Assembly: GCA_026214975.1 (NCBI GenBank)
Contig: CM047817.1
Span: forward strand, 55,610,246 to 55,674,245
Direction of reading: 5' to 3'
Origin: Gentiana macrophylla
Lineage: Eukaryota; Streptophyta; Magnoliopsida; Gentianales; Gentianaceae
Length of the DNA stretch: 64,000 bases
How positions within the stretch are numbered: position 1 is the stretch's first letter; each line of letters starts with the position of its first letter. Position numbers and translations under genes: made by a program. The notes beneath the pieces were generated by a model. The model saw only the letters and a program-made list of their open reading frames with translations. It had not been told where the DNA came from and ran no database searches. This document shows positions 45,053 to 56,661 of this stretch, piece by piece.

Positions 45053-46907
45053 ATGGCTTCATCCTCCTCAAACGCTCAATCTGGATATGAGAAATCGATT
45101 GCTACTGGGTCGTTCTTTCAAGAAGAACACTACTTAAAACTGTGTGGAAATGACGTTGAAGCAAAACGATTGGCAGTTGGATGCAAACACCTAAAATTAT
45201 CAACTTTTTTAAATCCACCAATCACCAAAATTTGCTATGATAGTCTAATATCCTTCTCGAAGACTGCAAAATACGTCTCTGGGCTTCCTGCAGAAGAAGG
45301 TGACGAGTGGGAGGAAGAAAAGATTGTTGCATCTGTCAACGGCGCAGAAGTGGTCATTACATGAAAGGTAATTTGCACACACCTTAAAACTTCCAAATAA
45401 GGGTCAAGCAAAAATGACCTTGGTACCACAAAACTTGGATGATTTCTGGACAACAATCGCCAAAATAGCAAACCCAGGATCTAAGAAGGTCAATTGTCTT
45501 AGATCCGCTTTAAAGAAACCATTCAGTGAGTTCAGTGCCCTAACTAGAATGAGAATTGAAGGAAAGCTAGGGAAAATAATGTCATGACAGAGGCCAGAAT
45601 GCGACTAATGGAAATCATCTACAATAATCTGGAGTTTAATTAGGCAACTTACTTCTTCCAAAGAATCAAAGAACAAATCCAGGAAGAAGAAACTGCATCT
45701 AAAAAGGGATTAACAGAAGGAACGAATAAAAATGGGATCTTCTGGGTGAAGAAATCCTATGGGATTCAACTACACTACCTTTGCAATTCTTGAAAGTACC
45801 TGTTGTACACCTACATAAGTTGCATGAATCCAAAACCTTGTTTACCAATGTCAAACAGCAAATGCAAACAGGAGGAGGAAAGATAAAGCAAACCACATAA
45901 CACACTTCTGGCCAAAGAAAGAAGCAAAAGGTTCAAAGAAACTTGGACAAAGAAAATTTTGGAAAAAATTGATTGATGAAGAAGAAGAAGAGGATTATAA
46001 AGCAGAAGAAGAACAACCAGCAGAGGAAAATAAAAGTGAGGATGAAAAACCAAAAAATGAGGAGGTTGAGGCAGGCACTGGAGATGATGAAGAAAATCAT
46101 GAAGAACCGGCACAGCTATCTGCAAATGATATTGATGATCGAATTGCAGCATATCTTGAATGGAAGGAAGGTGATTCCAGAATTCAGCTTCAAGACTCCG
46201 AAATCATGCTTTCTGAGGAGGCCTAGCTCTTTAATTTTCTGGGTTCACAACCTTGGTTGGTGTACTTGATGAATCTCCACTCCGGGACCTGGTCGATGCA
46301 GCAAAGGCAAAACTGTCACAAATCTCTTACCAAAATAGTGATGACTCGGAAGATGGTGGAGATGATCATGATAATACTGATCAGGATGATGGTGATGATC
46401 ATGATGACAATGATGGTCATGATCCTCATGCTGATGATAGTGATAAACAAGGAAAAGAGGATAATCCTACACCAGATGCAATTGATGATAACATTCTCCT
46501 AAGTTCGTTTCTACAACCACAAGGTCCAGCAAGGTCAAACCCATCTGAGGCAACCTCGTCAACCCCACAAACTGCCCAGCAAACAATGCTAGTTAACAAC
46601 CCTGATCCGATTCCACAAACTCCTGTGGATACTACAGCTCAGCCGATAGTAGTATTAGACACTGGCTCAGCTGCTGCCACTCCAGTCCAGAAAACCCCTA
46701 GCACAGAGCAAGGAGGAATAGCAGCCCAAGCTACACCAGCATACACATCCACCCAAATACTTGAAGATTTGGAAGCCAATGTAGATATCACTCAACATCA
46801 ATCCAGAGGACAGCAGCCAAATACTGACCACACTCATATTCGTGCTCATGCACCTGATCCCCATACGGGTGTATCACAAGAAGCCTTTGAAAAAGCTACA
46901 GACTTAT
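45053..46907 (+). pseudogene. C5 env-like ORF, 5' part, broken
   Basis: The region starts with an ATG at 45053 in an A-rich context and reads as a hydrophilic protein in at least six frame pieces. A long acidic stretch lies at about 45970-46100, another Asp- and His-rich acidic stretch at 46330-46460, and Pro/Thr-rich sequence at 46500-46740. I see no clear signal peptide or membrane segment. In sirevirus-like copia elements this position is occupied by an env-like gene of unknown function. The element C6 interrupts it at the CTTAT target duplication (46903-46907). No domain is identified, so env-like is a positional name only. Confidence 0.65.
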
Positions 46908-48582
46908 TGTTGGTCTCTTGGAAAGGATAACACAAGTTTAGAGGGGGGGGGTGAATAAACTTGTCACCAAAAACTTTCCAAAAACTAAAGTCTCCAGGAA
47001 CTGAGTTTCTCCGAAACTCAAACTGACGCTCAGTTCAGTTTTGTTCATGTCACTTAACTTGTGCGGAGGTCAGCTAACTCAACTGAGTATAAGTGAAGAC
47101 TGACTTATTCTTAGTCTAGTTAACTGGCAGTGGATAGAACTAGCCTTTATATTAACAAACAGATAAATATAACAGTTACAAAATAAATGAATGCGTAAAA
47201 TTATGGAGGTTCTAGGTGGTGTAATCATGTACGTCCTCTCTTCCCCTGTGATGTGGAGGAAAATTCCACTAAAACTTCTTTGAGATGGCCTGGTTACAAA
47301 GAGTCCTAAACTGATAGTCCTTGACGAATCCCTAGCTTCACTATCTAAACACTTGTAGAATAGGTAGAATTGCTGCTCTTCAATTGTTTGACACTGGTCC
47401 TTGGAGAGTTGAATTGCCTCTTCAACAGCTCATCACAAACACAGTCTTCCTGACTGTACTCAACTGTCCTTAACACCTTCTTGGTGTTTCACAAACTAAA
47501 CTTTTGATGAAATCAAAGTTGAGACTTGAATCAATAACTATGATTCAATTGTGATCTGAGCTTTTCTTCTCGATAAGTAAGTTATGCATGGCTCTGTGTT
47601 TCTTCAAATAATAGATCTTGATTCTGTTTGAAGGCTCTTAAACTCTTGAAGAAACTTCTTGATATTGCAATTAAGCACTTGGCAGGAATTCTTTTGAAGT
47701 TGGCTTTCCCCCTTAATTTGATCTTTCTTGACTAGATAGATTCTTGTTATTTTTCCTGCACTTATTGTTTGTTGTAAGAGTAGTCTATTTATATGGGTTT
47801 GTCTAACATTTATCCTGCTTGCATCTCGTAACGGATATATTTTGTGACCGTTCTGCTGTGTCAGTATTTTATCCAATAGAATTGCTTCCTTTATAACGTT
47901 CGATTGTACTATCAGATTATCGGATGATTGACATGTAAAACTGAGTTACCTTGTCATTTTTACACTAAGTTTATCAAGTGTCAATTTCTTAATTGAATTG
48001 GAGCATTAACTGAGATTTTACTCTCCTTCAAATATCAGTACTCCAATTTTTCATCTGATTATAATTGACTTAATCAGAGTACACCATAACAAATTATCTT
48101 CCAAGAATTCATTATCCTTATGATTCTTGGGTCTTCATACAAGATCCATAAAGTCAATTCAGTCACTGAGAATCTTGCTCGAAGTCTAACTTCTGATCTC
48201 GACTTGTAATCTTCATAGCGAGTTTGAACCTCGGCTCTTCAATCTTCTATAATCGAGTGTGACCCTCGGTTCTTGATCTTCAATATAAGCCAAGCCGAGT
48301 CTGTGTTCCTCGGTGAACTTATCTTCTCCAGTTTTACGTTGAATTCTCAGTTTAACTAAATCTCAGTTTCATACATTCTCAGTTCCCGGCCTAGAACTAT
48401 TACAGTGCTTGTCTGATTTAACCTATACAAATATCAGACTCTATAAAATCCTATACATTAATATCTAGACATCTTTTTGCTTTGCACTATAACAGCTAGT
48501 TATGACACTTCATCAATGGGTTTTAGAATCAAGACTAAATAAGTGATGAATCATCATCAAAACATAAATTTTATTTCCAACA
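46908..48582 (-). repeat. C6 3' LTR (1,675 bp)
   Basis: On the minus strand it starts TGTTGGAAATAAAA after the polypurine tract and ends GAGACCAACA. CTTAT lies at 46903-46907. Compared with the 5' LTR (53796-55200) it has about 270 extra bases near 47950-48230, so the 5' LTR has an internal deletion. Confidence 0.9.
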
Positions 48583-48596
48583 ATTTCCCCCTTTTT
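48583..48596 (-). promoter_or_regulatory. C6 polypurine tract
   Basis: AAAAAGGGGGAAAT on the minus strand lies directly before the LTR start. C5 has the near-identical AAAAAAGGGGAAAT at 56648-56661, which supports a close relationship between C5 and C6. Confidence 0.85.
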
Positions 48597-48754
48597 GATG
48601 ATGTCAATACCTCCTTAAAAGTAATGCAAAAGATAAAAAAGATATAGTAATTAACATGATGAATCGAGAAAGCGAGAATTTATTTGATAAGCGAGTTACA
48701 ATCTTCGAGTAATAAAATACAATACAATAAAAGGAACTAAAAGACAGTTTCTTT

Positions 48755-51700
48755 TTACTTGATAGTTAGCCTAAATTGATTATCATAGGCTTCCGCAACT
48801 GTTCTCATAGCATTATTTGTTGCTGTGCTTTCAATTCCATGAATGCTTGCCCAAATGTTCCATGATTCCGATAAGTTGTGCTTGTTGAAAATTTTGCTTT
48901 TGAAAAAAAGAAGCGTGAAAGTGAAGACAGTTGTCCTTAGTCTTTCATTGGTGGTCATTTTTGATGATTCTCGAATAAATTCGAGTTGACCTTTTCAACT
49001 TTATCTGATGCTTTATCTAGAGTACCATTCTTTTCCCATTTCTTGAGTTTGTTAAAGTAGTGCATAAGCATCTTACGCATGTGTAGAAATATTTCAAGAG
49101 ATTCTTCTTTTGATACTCCTTCTCTTCTCAGTAAATTTTTGAATAGATCGCAGAGACAAGAATCCAAACCAACTCTTTTCTCGATGGTTCTCGAGTATTT
49201 AACAATCGATTCCATCTCCTCATCGGTGAATTCTCCTCTAGCTTTCTTCAGTTCATTCAGTTTATCATCAGCGTCCGCAAGGACTTATGGAATCTCAGTT
49301 GCAAGTACTTTTAGCATATCCAAACTTTCCCCATATTGACATCATCTTTATGAATCAAAGCTTACGATATAAGTGTTGATTTTCTTTGAGTTGATGCCAA
49401 TATGGTTTGAGCTACAATCGAGTCCTTCATGCCTTGTTCCCTTAAAATCATTCTATCAACCAGATTATTGAGAATACTTTCCCATCTGTCTTGAGTTTCA
49501 TCTCTTCTTGCGTCATTCTCAATGGTTGTCTTTCGAAGCTCAATTAGAGTATTTTGACAGTTATCAGTGATGGTATCAATCTTCTTTTCAAGTTTGGTTC
49601 TTTCATCCTGACTAGCTTCTAAGGACTTTAGGACTTTTCCAAATAAGCTGTTATCGTCCTTTTGAATTCTGATTATCTCATTGTGATAAAACTTAATGAG
49701 ATCAACCTGAGTAGGAACATCTTGTGAGCTTCCAGCTTGTTGGACACTGTTTTTCTTTGTATCAACTCCAGTTGATTTAGCTTATGTGAGTGGTGAGACA
49801 ACTTGCTTCAGTTTTTCTCTATATTCTGCCGATCTTCTTCTTTCTTCGGATTGTTTCCTAACTTCTTCCAAGTTTGATTGACCAACATCTCTTGTGGGTG
49901 ATAACTGAACATTAAATTCTTCATCTGATTCTTCTCCAGCCATGTTTGCCACTGTTCTTGCTATTTCTAGCAAAGACTTTTCTGTAGGGGATTTATAACC
50001 TTCTTTTTCTTCTTGTTGTGCCTCAGACATAGTTTCAGAACTGGAACTTCCACTACTTTCTTCAGAATCATCATCAGTATTCTGTTCTATTGCAGTTTCT
50101 TTTTCTGTAGAGAGGCAAGAATCCCTTTTTGCAAGTTGGGATCTTCCTGAGAATCATCATCATCATTCTTTTTGGAACTTCCACCAGCTGTGGCTTTCTT
50201 CCGATAACTATTTCTGATCAGTGCATATCCTTGATTCAGGAATTCATCAGTATTGATTATCTCCGATAGATTTGTAATGTTGTATAGATCAAATACCCAT
50301 TTTTCGACAACTTCCATTTCTGCTTGTTGACTTCTTTGATTGGCAATGGAACTAAATTTCCAAGTTCGATATTTGCGCAGTCGCTCATAATCAGCTATCA
50401 AAAGTTCTCCATGATCAGTTGATGATTGTGTGACAATTTCCTCTAATTCTCTTGTGATCTCATGTTCTTCAGCAACTGGTTTTTCAGCAGGCTCAGGTTC
50501 CAATTCAGTAACTGGAATTTCTTTCACTGATTGTTCAATGAGATCTTCTTCATTGACTTGCTCATCCAAGTTAATGACTTTTGTTGATCTTGAATCTACT
50601 TCGGCTCCTTTTTTCACAGATTGAGAAGCTGAAAGTCCTTTGACCGATTCTTCAAATTCCAATCTGGAAAAGGATCTTTGAGGGGTGGATTTGGATTTTG
50701 AAAGTAACGAAAGCATGTCCAATGTTGTTTTATCAACCAATCTTTCATCACAGTCAGATTCTTTGTCATCATGTTCAATTCTCAGGTCTGTTCCCCCTGA
50801 GTCACAGCTTCTTTCCGTAATTCGGTTTCAACATTCTGTTCTTTGTTGACAACTTTAGTTTCCTTTGTCATTTCAACTTCTTGTGAATGTGAAACTGGTT
50901 CTTGAGTAGGTAAAGCTTCAGTTACCGAAACTGAAATAGATTCGGTGGGAGTAACTTCAGTTCTTACTACTTAGTGTGACCGCCCTTCAAGCAATTTGAT
51001 CCCGATTACTTGTGTTGGTGACACTTCTACTGATTTTTCAGTAACTTGATCAGATTTGCCTTTTTCTGAGTCTTCCAACTGTTTCCTTCTTTTACTCAGT
51101 TCTTCAACTTGTTCTAAGGCTTCATCTCCAGTTATAACTTTCTTCATCTTTCTGCTTTTTTTCTTTTTGGGTTCTCTTACAGAACCTTCAGCTTTTCTTT
51201 TTCCAGCTTTTTCTTCCTTTGTAACAATCTTTCCATCGGCAACAGGTGTTTCTTTCCACTTTGCAATTCCAAAATGATCGAGTATTCTTTGGATTGTTAA
51301 TGCAAGAGTCTTTTTGTGATAAAATTGACCTTTCTTGACATCAGTTTTCTTCTTGGGTGTGTCAATTGACTGTGCCACTATTTGATCAAATAGATATCTT
51401 TCCCAATTAAAAATTTCTTCAAACCAAATCTCATATAGCAAATCCAATTTTGCTCCAGACAGATTGCTAAAGTTTCCTACATTTCCAATTATGCAATTTG
51501 CTAACATCTTGGTGAGAAAATTGAATTCTGGTTTGAGTTAACTTGTGCTCCCAGTCTATGAAACTGCGGATTCTACATCAATTTCTATATCTTTCCATAG
51601 TTTTTCCTTTTGTTCTTTGGTAAACTTGATGGCTGATGTTCCTCCAGATTTGTCAAACCCAAAAATTTCTGCAATTAGGTTTTCAGTAACCTTGATCTGC

Positions 51701-51944
51701 TTACCAATGACAGTAGTGGTAAAAGTGTGTGTGCTCTCTCCTTCTATAGCTGTACTTCCAAATTCATAGAAGTCTCCAATGCTTTCCAGACATACACTTT
51801 TCAGATCGATGTTGAAACAGCATCCAATCCTTTGATTTTCTGAATTTTTGCTGTAATTGTTTTGGCCAGAGTTTGATCAGTATATTATGCAATAAACTGG
51901 TCAAGAGATATGATCATTCCGGGTTCAACATGAGTGAAAGCCAT
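48755..51944 (-). pseudogene. C6 env-like region, broken
   Basis: On the minus strand it starts with an ATG at 51944 and runs through frame pieces 51507-50971, 50740-50087, 50030-49782, 49215-48955 and 48958-48755. A folded-looking part (NWERYLFDQIVAQS near 51395, LTIQRILDHFGIAKW near 51280) is followed by Lys-rich, then acidic and Ser/Glu-rich sequence, and a coiled-coil-like end (LHMRKMLMHYFNKLKKWEK near 49090). It occupies the place of the sirevirus third ORF but follows the gag-tail ORF directly. I recognise no known domain, and a role in particle or cell-surface function is not shown. Confidence 0.6.
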
Positions 51945-52625
51945 TGCTTTCTAGATTTTATTTAGAATATTTAAAAATTGAAGATTCAGAGAGTAATTCA
52001 AAATGTGAGTGTAAAGAATTATAAAAGAATATTGTGGGTTATTTATAATTTGTAGGAAAGGTAGTTAAGAATAGGGTGGGATTCAAAACGTCTTGTCATA
52101 AATGTTTTGAGATTGCGAAAGGATGGATGTGTGGAAAATATGGACGATTTAGATTGAGAAGGACCACGTCTTTTCTTGACATCTGTAGCTAAACTATAGT
52201 AAGTAGGGTAGATGAGGTGTATCTACAGCTGTATACATTCAGTCTTGTCTTTATGCTGAATTCAAAAACTAAGTTGTGAACAAAACTCAGTTTTTCGGTT
52301 TTCAATCACCAATAATTTCCTGCAAAATAAATTAAGAGATTTTTGGTACCCATATCTGTTTGGGTCCTAACTGATTAGTTTTTGATGATGTAATTTTATT
52401 TTTAACTTTATACCTCTCTAGATATTTTGATTGAGTAAAGTCATTTTTCACAAACTTTTCTTGTTTTGTCCAGATAGTTTTTTGTTCGTTCAGTTTGTGA
52501 AACTGATGTGAAGGTTTATTCCAATCTTCATCAGTGGGAAATAATCTTCCTTTCCTTCTGAGTTTATCATTCCATGAATGATCTTCATTCTTGGATGGAT
52601 ATGATTTGAAGATTTTTCTTACTGA
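51945..52625 (-). other. C6 junction where pol is expected
   Basis: On the minus strand the 3' end of the gag tail continues to RRKGRLFPTDEDWNK and GPKQIWVPK (about 52340), the motif just before the protease in C5 and C7. Instead of the protease, a stop follows and then about 370 bases without a gene, until the env-like ATG at 51944. Protease, integrase, RT and RNase H are all absent. Confidence 0.75.
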
Positions 52626-53630
52626 TCACTGATCAGTTTTGCCTTTTTCAACCTTCTGAGTCTTCCTATAAGAACTGTTGTCTTGGTGCATTTTACCAAC
52701 TGATTTTTCAGTTCTCTCAGTTTGTGCATTGGGCTGCGCTGAGTTTGTATCAGTTCTAATAACTTTATCAGTTTTCTGAGATCCTGACCGCTGTGTAGTC
52801 ACAAATTTTAATGCTACTGAACTTGGTCTGAACTTAGAATTATTCTGATTATCAAACCCTAAACCAGATCTGTCTACAAACGGTTTTCCAGGTTTGAACT
52901 GAATACCAGGAATTGGACCAACTGATGATTCTGTGATATTTATTACTTTTGTCAATTCATCAGTTGGTTGAATTTCCTTAATTCCATTATTAGTTTTAAT
53001 TAAATTGATCTCAGCATTCAATCTCAAAATTTCGGTTTTCAATAACTTTTTCTCCTTTTTGACATTCTCATAATTCTTTTGAATTACCTCTAATTCCTTT
53101 ATGGGTATGTTCAAGGTTTCATTGAAATCTTCATTTTTCTGATTGTTTATTGCAGTGTGAGTTTTGGATGTAGATGCAATTACCTCTGGATTTTTGATAG
53201 ATAAATTTTCTGTCGAGGAATCATCATCAATTAAAATTTGCTTTCCTTTTTCATTAACTTTTGCCTGTGCTGCTCCTAGAAGTATGATTTCCTCATCACT
53301 TTCACCTCCATAACTTATGGGTAAAACATCATCTTTGGCCCTTACGTTGGGTGGATCTTTAGTCAGTGTTTCTTCTATATAATCAGTTACTCGTAGCAAC
53401 TCTTTTTCTGCTTCTTCTGAAAGATCACTTAGGGATGGAAATCCTCTTGATTCATCTTTATATGTGTTAAAGTCAATATCTTCATCATAACTAAAATGAG
53501 GTTCTGGATTTGTGTGAAAACTTGTAGTACTGAATCTTTCAAACACTTGATCCTGAAAATCATAAACAACATTTTGCAAATAGTCAGTCAGGGGGTTGTT
53601 CAGCCAGCTTCTAATTCTAGATGTATCCAT
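52626..53630 (-). CDS. C6 Gag-like protein (334 aa) without capsid or zinc knuckle
   Basis: This intact frame starts MDTSRIRSWLNNPLTDYLQ. The N-terminal third does not resemble the UBN2 capsid region of C5 or C7, and no CCHC knuckle is present anywhere. The middle is acidic (GGESDEEIILLG), followed by a coiled coil (ELEVIQKNYENVKKEKKLL and beyond, about residues 175-215) and a tail with FVDRSGLGFDNQN. The coiled coil and the SGLG tail correspond to the C-terminal part of the C5 gag (about 40500-40870). It is therefore a gag tail joined to an unrelated N-terminus. It could bind particles made by an autonomous relative; that is inference. Confidence 0.7.
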   Translation of the reverse strand: MDTSRIRSWLNNPLTDYLQNVVYDFQDQVFERFSTTSFHTNPEPHFSYDEDIDFNTYKDESRGFPSLSDLSEEAEKELLRVTDYIEETLTKDPPNVRAKDDVLPISYGGESDEEIILLGAAQAKVNEKGKQILIDDDSSTENLSIKNPEVIASTSKTHTAINNQKNEDFNETLNIPIKELEVIQKNYENVKKEKKLLKTEILRLNAEINLIKTNNGIKEIQPTDELTKVINITESSVGPIPGIQFKPGKPFVDRSGLGFDNQNNSKFRPSSVALKFVTTQRSGSQKTDKVIRTDTNSAQPNAQTERTEKSVGKMHQDNSSYRKTQKVEKGKTDQ

Positions 53631-53779
53631 TTAATCTCAATAAGGTACTTCTAAGACTGATATAATAAGGGGTCTTTAACAATTGGTTGTTCCGATATCA
53701 ATTGTAGGCATCAGAAATAGCTGATGGTCAGTTACTTTAAGCAAATGGACTGATACTGGATCACCTCCAAAAGGAGAAA

Positions 53780-53795
53780 CCTCTCTGCTACCAAT
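53780..53795 (-). promoter_or_regulatory. C6 primer-binding site, altered
   Basis: On the minus strand ATTGGTAGCAGAGAGG follows the LTR end GGGACCAATA. It corresponds to TTGGTATCAGAG with one changed base, so initiator Met tRNA priming is likely. Confidence 0.75.
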
Positions 53796-55200
53796 TATTG
53801 GTCCCTTGGAAAGGCTAACACAAGTTTAGAGGGGGGTGAATAAACTTGTCACCAAAAACTTTCCCAAAACTGAAAGTACTCCAGAACCGAAGTTTCTCGA
53901 AACTCAAAGCGACGCTTCGATTCGTTTTGTTCCTGTCCCTTAATATGTGCGGAGTTCAGCTAAATCAACTGAGTATAAGTTAAGACTGACTTATTCTTAG
54001 TCTAGTTAACTGGCAGCGGATAGAACTAGCCTTTATATTAACAAACAGATAATTATAACAGTTACGAAATAAATGAATGCGTAAAATAAATAAGCAAGAG
54101 TTATAGAGGTTCTAGGTGGTGTAATCCTGTACGTCCTCTCTTCCCCTGTGATGCGGAGGAAAATTCCACTAGAACTTCTTTGAGATGGCCCGGTTACAAA
54201 GAGTCCAAAACTGATAGTCCTTGACTAATCCCTAGCTTCACTATCTAAACACTTGTAGAATAGGTAGAATTCTTTGCTCTTCAATTGTTTGAAACTTGGT
54301 CCTTGGAGGTTGAAGCCGCCTCTTCACCACTCATCGTAAACACTGTCTTTCCCCGATTGTACTCAACTATCCTTCACACCTTCTTGGTGTTTCACAGTCT
54401 AAACCTTTGATGAAATCAAAGTTGAGACTTGAATCAATAACTATGATTCAATTGTGATATGAGCTTTTCTTCTCGATAAGTAAGTTATGCACGGCTCTGT
54501 GTTTCTTCAAATAATAGATCTTGATTCTGTTTGAAGGCTCTTAAACTCTTGAAGAAAATTCTTGATATTGCAATTAAGCACTTGGCAGGAATTCTTTTGA
54601 AGTTGGCTTTCCCCCTTAATTTGATCTTTCTTGACTAGATAGATTCTTGTTATTTTTCCTGCACTTATTGTTTGTTGTAAGAGTAGTCTATTTATATGGG
54701 TTTGTCTAACATTTATCCTGCTTGCATCTCGTAACGGATATATTTTGTGACCGTTCTGCTGTGTCAGTATTTTATCCAATAGAATTGCTTCCTTTATAAC
54801 GTTCGATTGTACTATCAGTTTATCGGATGATTGACATGTAAAACTGAGTTACCTTCAATAAACTATAACTGAGTCTGTGACCCTCAGTTCTTCGATCTTC
54901 AATATAAGCCAACTGAGTCTGTGTTCCTCAGCGAACTTATCTTCTCCAGTTTTACATTGAATTCTCAGTTTAACTAAATCTCAGTTTCTTACATTCTAAG
55001 TTCCCGGCCTAGAACTATTATAGTGCTTGTCTGATTTAACCTATACAAATATCAGACTCTATAAAATACTATACATTAATATCTAGACATCTTTTTGCTT
55101 TGCACTATAACAGCTAGTTATGACACTTCATCAATGGGGTTTAGAATCAAGACTAAATAAGTGATGAATCATCATCAAAACATAAATTTTATTTCCAACA
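53796..55200 (-). repeat. C6 5' LTR (1,405 bp, internally deleted)
   Basis: On the minus strand it starts TGTTGGAAATAAAA at 55200. CTTAT follows on the plus strand at 55201-55205, matching 46903-46907. A deletion relative to the 3' LTR lies near 54855. Several CTGAG/CGAG-type differences separate the two LTRs in 54860-54935 against 48255-48325. Confidence 0.9.
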
Positions 55201-55205
55201 CTTAT

Positions 55206-56510
55206 TGGCCAAAGAATTGGAGCAGCAAGCCATGTACCTCAGATCCATGACTTTTGCATTTAATGACAAAAGTTACTCCATTGTGAGAAAATTCCAGGCT
55301 GTTGTTGAATATATTGATGCACAAAACATTGTTGTGAAACGACAAGGAAACTTGATGAGACAGCTCAACATAAATATCACCAACAATCTTGCAGGACTCA
55401 GACAACACATCTCTCAGGAAAATGATTCGACGGCATTGGCATTTGGCACCAGATTCCGAAGTGTAACCCAAAAACTGACTCATCATGACTCAAGGTTTAC
55501 CTCTATTGAGTCCAAATTGGACACTCTGATTGGTAAATCTGAAGCAACAAACAATATCTTACTTCAGCAAAGAGATGATACTGTCAAAAAAGAGGAAATG
55601 AGTGATAAGCCAGAAGGATCAACAGTTAGACAGCCAGAAGGATCAACAGTTAGACCTCCAAATTTTACAGAGGAACAGCTGAGAGCAAGGGACAGAGAAA
55701 TGAGAATCGGAAATGAGGCTGAAGAGCAGCAAAGGAAGCGCAGAGAAGAAAGAGAAAAGGCCTCAAATGAACCCTGCATAGGATTTCCTCATCCTATCCA
55801 AAGAAGAGATAATGATAGAGATAGACCAGGTGGACAGCAAATACCTGGATCAAGCCAGCAAAGGAGATCAGCATGAGAACATAGAACCAGTACAAGCGGA
55901 GAGAAAAGAAGCTTTCCAACTCACAGAAACAGGCAAGAATATGAGTCTAAGATTCTAGATCATGTAAGAGAATTTTTCAGAGCTCAAGAAGGGTTGTATC
56001 CAAATCAAACACAAGATGAAGCATGGGAAGACTGGCTAAGCTATCAGGATGAAAAGAAGAGAGTTGATATGGCCAAAATATACAATGATATTAAAAGACA
56101 ACATGCATCTCTCCAGCAAAGTGTTGGAACGAGCAGACCAAGTACAGCCATACCACTTTCTGCAAATGGACCAGAAGATCTACCAACTAAGCAACAAGAG
56201 GACTTCAACTATATAGGGAGAATTAACAAACAAGACCAATGGAGTCTGTACAAAAATCTAAAGTTTGCTGACTCACACATTGTAGAAGCTAGGGATAGAC
56301 TTGAGAAGTATTTTTAAGAACCCAAGGCAAATGAGACTATGCCTGATTTCAACAAACTTGTTGCCAATAGAGTATTTCATGGAGTCTCTGAGTACACTAC
56401 TATGGCATACTAGAATTGGAAGTTTCATGAGATCGACCAGAAAGATATTAGAGATGGCAAAACCACAAAGTTCAAAAGGTACAAGGCTGAATTAAGCAAA
56501 ATGTAGTTGT
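55206..56510 (+). pseudogene. C5 env-like ORF, 3' part
   Basis: The C5 protein resumes after C6 with a 220-codon frame (to 55876) that reads as an alpha-helical, coiled-coil segment (RQHISQENDSTALAFGTRF near 55405, TSIESKLDTLIGK near 55505), followed by a direct repeat of QPEGSTVR (55612-55650) and a very basic, Arg- and Glu-rich tail (EEQQRKRREEREKA). After a stop at 55874 a further frame 55994-56317 has EAWEDWLSYQDEKKR, followed by short broken pieces to about 56510. Function unknown. Confidence 0.65.
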
Positions 56511-56647
56511 AACACCCTGAACAATTTTGAACTTGCTTATCTTATTGCCCCTTAATGGATGAATAAAATTGTTGAGTTTTATTCCAATGTTAAATATGAA
56601 AAATTTGATACACTTATGTTCAGGCTTATGAGGGTTATGGTATCATC

Positions 56648-56661
56648 AAAAAAGGGGAAAT
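56648..56661 (+). promoter_or_regulatory. C5 polypurine tract
   Basis: AAAAAAGGGGAAAT lies immediately before the 3' LTR start. It fixes the LTR border and is nearly the same as the C6 tract. Confidence 0.85.

Noticed and set aside
45811..46152. Leu/His-rich minus-strand frame resembling a membrane protein
   Set aside because: It is the complement of acidic and Lys-rich codons in the C5 env-like region; such codon runs give false hydrophobic frames.
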